Below are positions 26,227 through 34,104 of a stretch of DNA of 64,000 nt, piece by piece. Both the position numbers and the translations under genes were made by a program. The stretch comes from DASQHY01 sp035602605 (lineage in GTDB: Bacteria; Acidobacteriota; Terriglobia; Acidiferrales; UBA7541): the NCBI GenBank assembly GCA_035602605.1, contig DATNLZ010000126.1:1-64000 (forward strand), in the 5' to 3' direction. The notes under the pieces were generated by a model. The model worked only from the letters and a program-made list of their open reading frames with translations, was not told the DNA's origin and made no database searches. Numbering within the stretch: the stretch's first letter is position 1; each line of letters starts with the position of its first letter.

Positions 26227-26645
26227 CTAAACAACGCGCTGCTCCAGGTCGCTAGATGGGGACTCCTGGAACTGCAAACCCACACCAAAAATTCCATCTG
26301 CCAAGGGCTGACAATAAACAACCCTAGCTTGGGTGTGAATCTTGCTACCGACCGAATTGACCAAAAAACATTCTTCCCGGCTGAGCGGGCGATGAGTCAA
26401 GACCCGAATGCCGTGAATGCTGACATTCTGGGTAACGGTCTGCTCAGTAAGTCCAGGAGTCTGCAAACTCGCAATCAACACTGGCACTGCGACCACAAAC
26501 CTTTTATCGAGGCGTCCCGTACGTGCCAGCATCAGGCCCTTGCCCCCCCCAAACAGACGCCTGCTTTCCATCTCCGAATGAGTTGGAGTGCGCATTGCAG
26601 AATCTCGTCTAGGCCGCTTTGGATGATTTGGGAGTTTGACGCCAT
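26227..26645 (-). CDS. PilZ-domain protein with a C8/G8 tract shifting its 5' part out of frame
   Basis: The PilZ part (up to about 102 residues, readable from ATG 26532) shows DKRFVVAVPVLI, NVSIHGIRVLTHRPL (NxSxxG) and FGVGLQF. A better start is ATG 26645: AGAGGA lies six bases before it and the encoded MASNSQIIQSGLDEILQCAL looks like genuine protein. That frame meets eight consecutive G (C8 at 26543-26550 on the plus strand) and stops after GGARA. One more G would join it to the PilZ frame. So the gene is either switched off by slippage, mis-sequenced at the tract, or really begins at 26532, where AGGG precedes the ATG. The first PilZ motif (RxxxR) is only partly kept (RLDKR). Confidence 0.65.
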
Positions 26646-26670
26646 CACAGTTCCTCTGCGCCCTTGGGCG

Positions 26671-27015
26671 CTATGCTGGTAACACTTTTGGAGAGGGTGC
26701 GGAGGCGGCACCAATCACTGGCGTAGTTGTCCCATGGAGCTTTAGCTCAGCCAGGAGCATTCTCTCGTCACGGAGAAACAAGTATCGACGAGCAAAATTT
26801 GTCATCTCATCGACATCCTTCGGAAACCCTCTGCGCACCATGCGCCTGAGGAGTGAAGCGGAAACCGGCAAAGGGGCGCGGCCATACTTCATCGCTAGCA
26901 GTGCGACGACCTTTCCGAACAAGGGAAGCATTGTCTCGACCAACGCGGCCTGGTCGAGTCCAGCATCCGCGGTGATCGCTTGTGGAACTGATTTGATAGG
27001 CGAACCTGCCACCAC
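26671..27015 (-). pseudogene. Degenerate C-terminal lid fragment of a sigma-54 activator
   Basis: About 114 residues. The middle part, PLPVSASLLRRMVRRGFPKDVDEMTNFARRYLFLRDE, parallels the AAA+ lid of the local sigma-54 activators, which read WPGNVRELENFVKRYLILGDE at 35320. The ATPase core with Walker motifs and GAFTGA, and the Fis-type HTH, are absent. The key WPGN is replaced by FPKD. No sensible upstream continuation in another frame was found. It is best seen as the remains of an EPS-type activator, though a small protein re-using the fold cannot be excluded. Confidence 0.45.
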
Positions 27016-27053
27016 GACCTCCAGCCGGCGCAGCTGACGCCGACAAGTTAGTT

Positions 27054-27118
27054 GGGGCGCCTCCGGGTCAGAAAATTGAGTGTGAGGCGCTCAGGGGGGC
27101 TGTCCGCGGAGGCGCCCC
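27054..27118. repeat. Perfect 12-bp inverted repeat with 41-bp spacer
   Basis: GGGGCGCCTCCG at 27054-27065 is exactly mirrored by CGGAGGCGCCCC at 27107-27118. It lies in the gap downstream of the NarL regulator of the stressosome operon and upstream of the degenerate activator fragment. It could fold as a GC-rich hairpin that ends the stressosome transcript (no clear U run follows), or mark the edge of a lost insertion. Confidence 0.5.
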
Positions 27119-27234
27119 CCGTTTGCTGATGAAGAGAATAACCTGTCAGACATATTAACCAAGCCGGTAAAATACCCAATCATAAGGGGTAAGATGACTA
27201 AGAAAGCGGCTAGAGGGGGGTAGAAAGTTGGGTG

Positions 27235-27867
27235 TCAGGCCTGTACTAAGCCACGACGTATCGCGTACCGAACCAAACTTGCTGTTTCGTGGATGTCCAG
27301 CTTGCGCATCAGCCGTGCTCGGTGAGACTCGGCAGTTTTTACGCTAATCCCGAGCAGGGACGCGATGTCCTTTGTGGATTTTCCCTCGCCGACCAATTGC
27401 AGAACTTGCCGCTCGCGTGAGGTAAGCGGGTCGGCGGGCAACTCGGTCTTGGACAGATAAGCTTCCACCACGGTGTGAGAGATGCTTGGACTGAGATACA
27501 CCCCTCCGCGGCTGACTTGTTGAATCGCATGAACCAAATCGTTAGCGGCCTGACTTTTTAGGACATATGCTTTTACGCCAGCGCGGAGCGCTTCGGTCAC
27601 ATACTGATCTTCATCATGGCGGGTCAGCAGAATGATTTTCGTTTTCGGCGAACACTTCTGGATCTCACGGGCCGCGTCCAGACCATTCAAGATGGGCATG
27701 CTGATGTCCAGGATGGCTACATCGGCGCGTACCTCGGGCGCCTGGCGCAACGCTTCCTGCCCGTCAGATGCCTCAGCTACGACGAGGAATCCCTCGCGTT
27801 CCAGAAGCGCTTTTAAACCCTGGCGAACCAGGGAGTGATTATCGGCAAGCAGGACACGTATCGGCAT
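27235..27867 (-). CDS. NarL/FixJ response regulator of the stressosome operon
   Basis: About 210 residues. The receiver domain has LLADNHSLVRQG (one acidic residue of the usual pair is Asn, ADN in place of ADD), phospho-Asp in VAILDISMPILNG and KAYVLKS. The LuxR-type HTH at about 145-205 has LTSRERQVLQLVGEGKSTKDIASLLGISVKTAESH. It is the last gene of the six-gene operon and starts 1 bp after the histidine kinase stop, so the pair is almost surely cognate. Expected to be the DNA-binding output of the stressosome branch. Confidence 0.9.
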   Translation of the reverse strand: MPIRVLLADNHSLVRQGLKALLEREGFLVVAEASDGQEALRQAPEVRADVAILDISMPILNGLDAAREIQKCSPKTKIILLTRHDEDQYVTEALRAGVKAYVLKSQAANDLVHAIQQVSRGGVYLSPSISHTVVEAYLSKTELPADPLTSRERQVLQLVGEGKSTKDIASLLGISVKTAESHRARLMRKLDIHETASLVRYAIRRGLVQA

Positions 27868-27868
27868 G

Positions 27869-28822
27869 TCAGTTCTCCATAGGGATGGTTACCAGCAGTT
27901 CCGTGCCATAGCTACGCTCCGACTGCAACTGCAATGTCCCGCCTACGGCATTGAGTCGCTCACGGATGCCAATCAACCCGAGACCCTTCTGGCCCTTTCG
28001 TGCTAAAACGGCAGGCACATCGAAGCCTTGCCCGTCGTCGCGGATAGCGCAGTGCAAATTACGTCCATCACGATTGAGCTGAATCGTCACATTCTTAGCC
28101 TGCGAATGCTTGGTTACATTGTTGAGGGCTTCCTGGATAATGCGGTACACGGCCGTCTCGATGGAAGTAGGGGGACGTCCCGCAAGGGAGCTTTCTACCT
28201 TGATGAGAATTTTTGATCGCTTGGCCACGCCATCCGCCAGAAACCTCAAGGCCGGCACCAAGCCCAGATCATCGAGTATGGTCGGACGAAGTTCGTGCGA
28301 AAGACGCCGCAGTTGCTCTTCAACTTGGTCGAAGATATCCATAATCTCGAGCAGACGTTTGGCAAGGGCCGGACGAACTTCGTGAGCCAATTCCGAGATG
28401 GCCAGACGGGCTGCGACCAGCAGCTGTCCGGCCTCATCGTGGACAGCGTGCGCGATGCGCTGAATCTCGAGCTCGAGGGTTTCGTTTAGATTGCGCAGCG
28501 CTATGACCGATTCGCGAAATCCTCGATGGGTCATTTCGTATGGCGAGAAACTCTCCGTAAAAAATTCTTCCGCGCGCTGCAAATCGGCGGCAAGAGAATC
28601 GCGCGCATGACCATTCCTTAACAGAGCCGTTGCGAGGGCCTCATGATGCAATTTGGCCATTTCCAGCACGCCGATACCTTGAGTAATAGCTTGGCGTCCA
28701 ATTTCGTACGCTCGGCGTAAGGTGTCTTCGCCCGCCTTAGCGAGATATTCGGCAAGCGCGGTCGTATACGATGTCGCTAAATCATGCGACGTCTCGGCGT
28801 AGTTGTCTTTGACATCTTTCAT
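27869..28822 (-). CDS. Histidine kinase with RsbU-N-like input domain
   Basis: About 317 residues, soluble. The first 85 residues are helical and resemble the N-terminal domain of the phosphatase RsbU (YTTALAEYLAKAGEDTLRRAYEIGRQ, MAKLHHEAL), which in Bacillus binds RsbT. A HisKA_3 dimerisation region follows with the phospho-His in HAVHDEAGQLL (about residue 128) and a HATPase_c domain (IIQEALNNVTKHSQA, DDGQGFD, GLGLIGIRERL). Its ATG overlaps the stop of the RsbX-like gene, and the NarL regulator follows at 1 bp. This places a kinase where RsbU would stand in a sigma-B operon. Confidence 0.88.
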   Translation of the reverse strand: MKDVKDNYAETSHDLATSYTTALAEYLAKAGEDTLRRAYEIGRQAITQGIGVLEMAKLHHEALATALLRNGHARDSLAADLQRAEEFFTESFSPYEMTHRGFRESVIALRNLNETLELEIQRIAHAVHDEAGQLLVAARLAISELAHEVRPALAKRLLEIMDIFDQVEEQLRRLSHELRPTILDDLGLVPALRFLADGVAKRSKILIKVESSLAGRPPTSIETAVYRIIQEALNNVTKHSQAKNVTIQLNRDGRNLHCAIRDDGQGFDVPAVLARKGQKGLGLIGIRERLNAVGGTLQLQSERSYGTELLVTIPMEN

Positions 28823-29436
28823 GCGCGGTTCCCGAGATATCGTACAACAAGCACAAGCGCGTCGTCGGTGGCTTTGCAGTGCCTAGCTAGAATGTCTTCC
28901 GCAGCTTTCTGGGGCGGCTGATGGCGCGCGGCTTCATAGGAAAAGCTTCGGGAAACGCCATCGGTAGCGAAAATGAGGGTGTCGCCTCGGGACACAGGCA
29001 AAACCGCAACCTGAAGCTGAGGCAAGTGACCGCCGAGGACCCCCGATCTAAGCAATAAGGTTTCTTTTGTGGGAGGAGGGGCGCACGGACTGCGAAGTAA
29101 GACTCCTTCGACATTACCGAGGCCCAGCCACGTCATAAGGTTATGGCTAACGTTAAAACACGCAATACTCATGACCACGCCGCGGGTGGAACGCAGTCCC
29201 TCGTGGCACTGCCTAACGGCGGCTATGAGGGGTTCTTCTGCATGGGCCTCCAGGATCGCGACCGCCATCCTAGAAGCACTCGCGGCCTCATCGCCGTGGC
29301 CAATTCCGTCCAGTGCCGCGACGACAACACCATTTGAAAATGGCGTGCACATATGCAGATCGCCGCAACGTTCTTGACCTGGCAAGGGGAGGGCGGCGAC
29401 TCCGATCTCGATAGCAGTTGTAACTAGGCTTTCCAT
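28819..29436 (-). CDS. rsbX: RsbX-like PP2C/SpoIIE-type phosphatase
   Basis: About 205 residues, a single SpoIIE-type PP2C domain. Metal-binding acidic residues lie in LDGIGHGDEAASAS (DGxGHG) and FATDGVSRSF (TDG), with the last in KATDDALVLVVRY. In Bacillus RsbX removes phosphates from RsbR and RsbS and resets the stressosome. Position directly after rsbT supports that role. Its 5' end overlaps rsbT by 13 bp and its 3' end overlaps the kinase gene by 4 bp. Confidence 0.85.
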   Translation of the reverse strand: MESLVTTAIEIGVAALPLPGQERCGDLHMCTPFSNGVVVAALDGIGHGDEAASASRMAVAILEAHAEEPLIAAVRQCHEGLRSTRGVVMSIACFNVSHNLMTWLGLGNVEGVLLRSPCAPPPTKETLLLRSGVLGGHLPQLQVAVLPVSRGDTLIFATDGVSRSFSYEAARHQPPQKAAEDILARHCKATDDALVLVVRYLGNRA

Positions 29437-29825
29437 TTTTTGATGGTAACCGTTGTCCCTTGCCTGTTCTGCGAATCTACTTGAAACTCATCGACAAGTC
29501 TCATCACCCCGGGCAATCCGAGCCCGAGGCTCCCGGATGTGGAGAATCCGTCGCGCAAGGCTTGCTCAATGTTGGCGATGCCTGGTCCTTGGTCCTGGGC
29601 CACCACCTGAATGCCTTTTCGGATCGAGCCGTGAATCATTTTCAGGCGAATTTCGCCAGTCTTTGCATACGTAAGGATGTTGCGAGCCAACTCGGAGATT
29701 GCTGTAGCGATTAGGGTTGCGTCTCCCGAAGAAAAGCCTAACTCTGCCGCCAGCGCGCGGCCTTTATGGCGGGCAGCTACTATGTCCTGATCCGAGCCGA
29801 TGGGGACCCGGATTTCGTCGTCCAC
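29424..29825 (-). CDS. rsbT: RsbT-type serine/threonine kinase of the stressosome
   Basis: About 133 residues, a GHKL-fold switch kinase. ATP-lid and Mg motifs are visible: ATAISELARNILTYA (N box), DQGPGIANIEQAL (G1) and GSLGLGLPGVMRLVDEF (G2). RsbT phosphorylates RsbR and RsbS, then leaves the complex to activate a partner. The usual partner RsbU is not in the operon; the kinase two genes downstream carries an RsbU-N-like domain and is the likely target. Starts 12 bp after rsbS. Confidence 0.92.
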   Translation of the reverse strand: MDDEIRVPIGSDQDIVAARHKGRALAAELGFSSGDATLIATAISELARNILTYAKTGEIRLKMIHGSIRKGIQVVAQDQGPGIANIEQALRDGFSTSGSLGLGLPGVMRLVDEFQVDSQNRQGTTVTIKKWKA

Positions 29826-29837
29826 GATGATCGTCTC

Positions 29838-30200
29838 TCACCTGATGCTCTTGAACTTTTGATTCAGATAGGCGACGCCCTCTTCCAAGTCTAGAGCCGT
29901 GGCCACATCCTCCAACCTCAACCCCAGTTGGACCATCGCAAAGGCGACTTCCGGTTGGATACCCACGATCACGGTTTCCGCCCCGCGCAGCCGGATCATG
30001 TGCGCCAGATCCCGCAGCGTGCGCGAGGCGAACGAATCCATTACATCGAGCGAAGTGACGTCAACAATGACACCCTTGGAGCGAGCGCGGACCACTTGCT
30101 GAACAAGCGCGGTGCGAAGTTGAAGGAGATCCGCGTCCGTCAATGCCGCTTGTATAGTGGCAATCAGGAAATCACCCTGTTTGAGAATCGGAACTTCCAA
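29838..30200 (-). CDS. rsbS: RsbS, STAS scaffold protein of the stressosome
   Basis: About 120 residues, a single STAS domain. The phosphorylatable Ser is in DVTSLDVMDSFASRTL, the standard RsbS site. Other strands (PILKQGDFLIATIQ, AETVIVGIQPEVAFAMVQLGL) are typical. RsbS forms the core of the stressosome with RsbR and holds RsbT until phosphorylated. It starts 15 bp after rsbR. Confidence 0.92.
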   Translation of the reverse strand: MEVPILKQGDFLIATIQAALTDADLLQLRTALVQQVVRARSKGVIVDVTSLDVMDSFASRTLRDLAHMIRLRGAETVIVGIQPEVAFAMVQLGLRLEDVATALDLEEGVAYLNQKFKSIR

Positions 30201-30215
30201 GAGACCCCACTGAGC

Positions 30216-31130
30216 TTAAGTTGTCGCTTGTTCGAAGGGCACCACTTTGTATCCCAGCAGGCGTTCCGCTTGTTCGATGCCGCCTTGCAAGTCGCCTACG
30301 GTATTCATCTTACCCAAGTCTACGCCAATGTTCACAATGGTTTGGGCGATTTCCGGGGAGAGCCCTGTGACGATGACCGTGGCGCCCAGGAGTCGAGAGG
30401 CCTCAACTGTTTGCACCAAGTGGTTGGCCACAGTCGCGTCCATTGCAGCCACACCAGTGATATCAATAACCACGACTTTCGCGCGATTGGTGCGTATACC
30501 TCGAAGCAATTGTTCGGTCAATTGACGAGCACGCTGTGGGTCGATGACCCCGATGATGGGGAGAATAAGCAATCGCTCGCGAACCTGGAGCACCGGCGTG
30601 GACAATTCGCGTATGGCTTCTTGCTGCTGGCGAATGACGCGTTCGCGCTCTTGAACGAAACCGACCGCCACGGTGTTGGCGATGCGGTTGGCAGCAGGTT
30701 CATAGGCGTCGAGGATGCGGTTGAGTTTAGTGAAATCGGCCTGATACTTGGCGAACAATGAGCGGGCGAGGACGTCGCGTAGAAGAAGCACAATCCCTAC
30801 GACTTCGTGCGTTTCCACGCCACGTGGAATAATTCGTTCCGAGAGATTGCGTGCGTATGCCTGCAGGGCTTCGAACGTTCCCGTCTCAAGGGCTTCCACG
30901 TAATTGTCGTAGACTGACGTGGCCTCGGCAAATATCTCTTCCTTGGTCATAGCCGTGAGCAGTTGCGCTTCGGTGATTCTACGCGCCCATTCCTCGCGAA
31001 GCTGAGTGCGGTTCTCGCGAAGATGGGCAACTAATTCACGAAGGAGGACGGAAGTTGGCTCGTTATGGATATTGCCCACATACTCTTCGTGAATTTGCGA
31101 ACCGCCAGAATGAATCATTTTTCGAGCCAT
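30216..31130 (-). CDS. rsbR: RsbR-type stressosome sensor (RsbRD-N-like and STAS)
   Basis: About 304 residues. The N-terminal half (about 25-160) is all helical and resembles the RsbRD N-domain of non-haem sensors (ELVAHLRENRTQLREEWARR); the C-terminal half is a STAS domain (LPIIGVIDPQRARQLTEQLL, VVVIDITGVAAMDATVANH, GLSPEIAQTIVNIGVDL). Compared from memory with Bacillus RsbRA, the first phospho-Thr (GTID) is Val here (GVID) and the second (VDT) is Ala followed by Thr (MDATVA). First gene of the operon; GGAG lies before the ATG at 31130. Confidence 0.9.
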   Translation of the reverse strand: MARKMIHSGGSQIHEEYVGNIHNEPTSVLLRELVAHLRENRTQLREEWARRITEAQLLTAMTKEEIFAEATSVYDNYVEALETGTFEALQAYARNLSERIIPRGVETHEVVGIVLLLRDVLARSLFAKYQADFTKLNRILDAYEPAANRIANTVAVGFVQERERVIRQQQEAIRELSTPVLQVRERLLILPIIGVIDPQRARQLTEQLLRGIRTNRAKVVVIDITGVAAMDATVANHLVQTVEASRLLGATVIVTGLSPEIAQTIVNIGVDLGKMNTVGDLQGGIEQAERLLGYKVVPFEQATT

Positions 31131-31221
31131 AAGGTTCCACTCCCGTCCAGTGCGAAGAGGTGTCGTAGGAATCTCCCGAGAATCCTATACCAAATAGCAT
31201 CGGATTTTCGAGGCTTGTAGC

Positions 31222-31255
31222 GGGTAAACCCTGTAATCATGGTAGGGTAAAACCC
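31222..31255. promoter_or_regulatory. Twin GGGTAAA(A)CCC motifs upstream of the stressosome operon
   Basis: Two near-identical palindromic units, GGGTAAACCC (31222-31231) and GGGTAAAACCC (31245-31255), are 23 bp apart centre to centre, close to two helical turns. They lie about 90-125 bp upstream of rsbR. A related pattern (GGTAAAATACCC then GGGGTAA) occurs at 27166-27192. They look like binding sites for a dimeric regulator, possibly one of the NarL-type proteins coded nearby. Confidence 0.45.
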
Positions 31256-31323
31256 TTATGAGCAGACCTAATTTGTCCTGTTTTGGCACACCCAGCGAGG
31301 AGCCGGTGGAGACCCTAACCTAC

Positions 31324-31698
31324 TTAGTCACCCGCGGGTACTCCTAGATACTGACGGAGAATGGCCGGAATTTTCTGAAATTCGCTCGATTTGTCCAAGA
31401 AAAAGTCTGCTCCGGCCGCGAGGCATTTTCGGCGGTATTGGGGATACGCATAGTTGGTGAGCACAATAATGATCATTTCCGGATGAATCGATTTCACCGC
31501 CTCCAAAACTTCAAGGCCGTTCCCGTTTTTCATCTGAAGGTCAAGGATGACCGCATCCGGACGAAGCTCCAGAATAGCGCGACCCGCTTCGGGCGCTTCG
31601 CCGGCGCTGCCGACCATGGTTACCCCGGGGACTTCCCGTACCAGGTCCGAGAGGCGGTCAATTAAAACCGGAGAGTCGTCTGCAATGAAAACATTCAT
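31324..31698 (-). CDS. Stand-alone receiver protein
   Basis: About 124 residues from ATG 31698: MNVFIADDSPVLIDRL, phospho-Asp in AVILDLQMKNGNG, IIVLTNYAYPQYR and the conserved Lys in FFLDKSSEFQKI. Only a receiver domain, no output. The frame is open to 31794 but those residues are not conserved-looking. It lies between the stressosome operon and the PAS-kinase operon on the same strand and may shuttle phosphate from one of the kinases. Confidence 0.82.
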   Translation of the reverse strand: MNVFIADDSPVLIDRLSDLVREVPGVTMVGSAGEAPEAGRAILELRPDAVILDLQMKNGNGLEVLEAVKSIHPEMIIIVLTNYAYPQYRRKCLAAGADFFLDKSSEFQKIPAILRQYLGVPAGD

Positions 31699-31870
31699 CC
31701 GCTTACCCTTGATAGGCTTGTAAGGCACCTCTATAACATGCCTTAACGGCGGCCAAAAACATCCGGCGAAAGCCCTATTTTTGTGTAGGACCATACTTCA
31801 AGACATTGTAAGTGTTGGTCTCACGGCGTGTAAGCCAAGAGCTCGGTTACGGTGAACAACATCAACATGG

Positions 31871-32503
31871 TTATTCCACCAAATGGCTTTGCACCGCGTA
31901 CCGGATTAATTCAGCATTGTTCTTCATCCTGGTTTTTTCGAGGATTCTGGTTCGATACGTGCTGACAGTTTTCACGCTGAGAGCTAGCTCGTCGGCAATA
32001 TCTTTCACCGTTTTTCCTGACGCCACCATGCGCAATACTTGAAATTCTCGATCGGATAGCAGGTCATGGATAGGAGTCTCCGCCCTTGAATCCAAATCCC
32101 ATGCAAGTTTTTCTGCCAAAGCTGTACTTACATACCGTCCCCCAGCCAAGGCTTTACGAACGGCCTTTTTCAGCTCCTCGGGCACGCTTTCTTTGGTGAG
32201 GTAGCCTGCGGCGCCAGACTTGAGCGCTCGCCGCGCAAATTGCTCTTCGGGATGCATACTCAAAAGAAGGACAGGCAGCTTAGGTCGAATGCGTTTGATT
32301 TCTTCAAGGATATCCAGGCCGCTCCTACCGGGCATACTGATGTCGAGAATTGCGATTTCCCAGTTTTGCTTACGAATGTGCTCCAAGGCTTCATCCGCAT
32401 TTTGGGCCTCAGCGAATGTCACCTTTTGGAATTCGTCGGTGAGTAAATCCTTCAGTCCGAGACGAAAAATAGCGTGGTCATCGGCTATGAGCACTCTCAT
32501 CAT
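31871..32503 (-). CDS. NarL/FixJ response regulator
   Basis: About 210 residues. Receiver: LIADDHAIFRLGLKDLL, phospho-Asp in IAILDISMPGRSG, LLSMHPEEQ, GYLTKES. LuxR-type HTH: LLSDREFQVLRMVASGKTVKDIADELALSVKTVSTYR. It overlaps the end of the PAS-kinase gene by 4 bp (ATGA type), so it is the kinase's cognate partner. The nearby exopolysaccharide locus is a plausible target, but nothing in the sequence proves it. Confidence 0.92.
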   Translation of the reverse strand: MMRVLIADDHAIFRLGLKDLLTDEFQKVTFAEAQNADEALEHIRKQNWEIAILDISMPGRSGLDILEEIKRIRPKLPVLLLSMHPEEQFARRALKSGAAGYLTKESVPEELKKAVRKALAGGRYVSTALAEKLAWDLDSRAETPIHDLLSDREFQVLRMVASGKTVKDIADELALSVKTVSTYRTRILEKTRMKNNAELIRYAVQSHLVE

Positions 32504-34104
32504 TTTGTTTCCACTCCTGAAGGGGCAGACGAGGGAACCGGGATCCGCACCGTGATGGTTGTACCTTTCCCGGGTATGCCTTCGATTGTAAACTCTCCTT
32601 CGAGCAGAAGCGCTCGCTCGCGCATACCGACCAGTCCGAGGGATCGCCCGATCTTCAATTGTTTTGGATCATAACCGATTCCATTGTCGCGAACTTGCAG
32701 GACCAGCTTCTGATTGACGGTCTTGAGAGACGCATCAACGCGAGTGGCCTTTGCGTGTCGCGCGATATTCGTAAGCGCCTCTTGGAATATTCGGAAGATC
32801 GCGGTTGACCGGTTGGAATCGAGCACCAAAGGATTCGTTGGAAGTTCCACGTGGCACTGGATTTCTGTATGCGTCTCGTACTCCTGGGCCTGCCATTCGA
32901 GGGCCGCGACCAGCCCAAGGTCATCGAGGGTGCTGGGCCGGAGCTCCGACGCCATTCTGCGCATAGACTGAATCAAGTTGTCTATCAGTCGCATTGCTGA
33001 GTCTGCTTTGGAGCGGATCTGTAACTGGGTCTTACCCTTGCGAGCCAACAGAGCAATATCCATCTTCAAAGCGGTGCACGCCTGCCCCAATTCGTCATGA
33101 ATTTCGCGCGCCATGCGCATCCGTTCTTCTTCACGAACGAACTGAAGACGAGCAGCGAGCGCGCGCAACTGCTCGAGCGTGTGCCGGAGCTGTTCCTCGG
33201 CCTTCTCACGTTCAGCGATTTCCGTACGCAGTTCGAGGTTAACCCTTACCAGATCAGCAGTCCGCTGCCTTACCCGTAGCTCTAATTGTTGATTGGCGCG
33301 GCGCAGCTGTTCTTCCTTTTCCCGGCGCTCGGTCATGTCCCGGGTAAGCTTCGCGAATCCACGCAGATGTCCATGGGAATCGCGCAGGGCCGTAATGACC
33401 ACGTTGCCCCAGAATCGCGAGCCGTCCTTGCGTATTCGCCATCCTTCGACCTCACTTTGACCCATTTCGGCTGCATGTCTTAAATTTTGTTCGGGCTTAC
33501 CCAATTGCACTTCCTCAGGTGGGTAAAATACAGAAAAGTGTTTTCCTATGATCTCGTCCCCGCGATAGCCTTTTAGCCGTTCGGCGCCGGTATTCCAGCC
33601 GACGATAATGCCGTTTGGATCCAAGTGTAGGATCGAGTATTCCCGAACGCCTTCGACGAGCAGCCGAAAGCGTTCTTCACTTTCGCGAGCCGCTCGTTCT
33701 GCCATCCGCTGGTCGGTAACATTCTCAAAAGAAACGCCGACGCAATCCCCAAGAATGGGGAAAATCCGAATGGAATAAATACCTTCTTCGATGTGCTCGT
33801 CCCCGGCATAAGGAACATCTCCGAAGTCCAAAAGCTTTCCGGATCGAAGCACATCGACACATTGCTTTGCAATGTCGCTCTCGAGAAATTTGGGAAAAGC
33901 GCACAAAGTCTTGCCGCGGAGATCCTCAATCGTCGTTCCCATGAGCTTCGCAGCGATTGGATTAGCATCAACGATACGAAAGCTCCGAAGATCTGTGGAA
34001 TCATCCAAGTGCCAGACAACAACACCTATACGATTGTCCCGGAAGGCCTCCGAATCATAGAGTCGAGGAACCTGCTGATCGGTCTCCGACGGAGTCTTGT
34101 CCAT
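32500..34104 (-). CDS. PAS-PAS sensor histidine kinase (HisKA_3 type)
   Basis: About 534 residues, no membrane span. Two PAS domains: the first with FRIVDANPIAAKLMG (about 20-140), the second with SILHLDPNGIIVGWNTGAE and IRKDGSRFWGNVVITALRD (about 150-270, PAS plus PAC). A coiled-coil linker (about 275-340) follows, then HisKA_3 with the phospho-His in AREIHDELGQACTAL and a HATPase_c with RIFQEALTNIARHAKA, DNGIGYD and GLVGMRERA. Soluble PAS signals suggest redox, oxygen or small-molecule sensing. ATG 34104 has AGGA just before it and is preferred to 34173. Confidence 0.92.
   Translation of the reverse strand: MDKTPSETDQQVPRLYDSEAFRDNRIGVVVWHLDDSTDLRSFRIVDANPIAAKLMGTTIEDLRGKTLCAFPKFLESDIAKQCVDVLRSGKLLDFGDVPYAGDEHIEEGIYSIRIFPILGDCVGVSFENVTDQRMAERAARESEERFRLLVEGVREYSILHLDPNGIIVGWNTGAERLKGYRGDEIIGKHFSVFYPPEEVQLGKPEQNLRHAAEMGQSEVEGWRIRKDGSRFWGNVVITALRDSHGHLRGFAKLTRDMTERREKEEQLRRANQQLELRVRQRTADLVRVNLELRTEIAEREKAEEQLRHTLEQLRALAARLQFVREEERMRMAREIHDELGQACTALKMDIALLARKGKTQLQIRSKADSAMRLIDNLIQSMRRMASELRPSTLDDLGLVAALEWQAQEYETHTEIQCHVELPTNPLVLDSNRSTAIFRIFQEALTNIARHAKATRVDASLKTVNQKLVLQVRDNGIGYDPKQLKIGRSLGLVGMRERALLLEGEFTIEGIPGKGTTITVRIPVPSSAPSGVETK

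Noticed and set aside
31699..31870. TGGCCGCCGTTAAGGC on the minus strand as a sigma-54 site for the receiver gene
   Set aside because: GG and GC are one base too far apart; sigma-54 promoters do not tolerate this.
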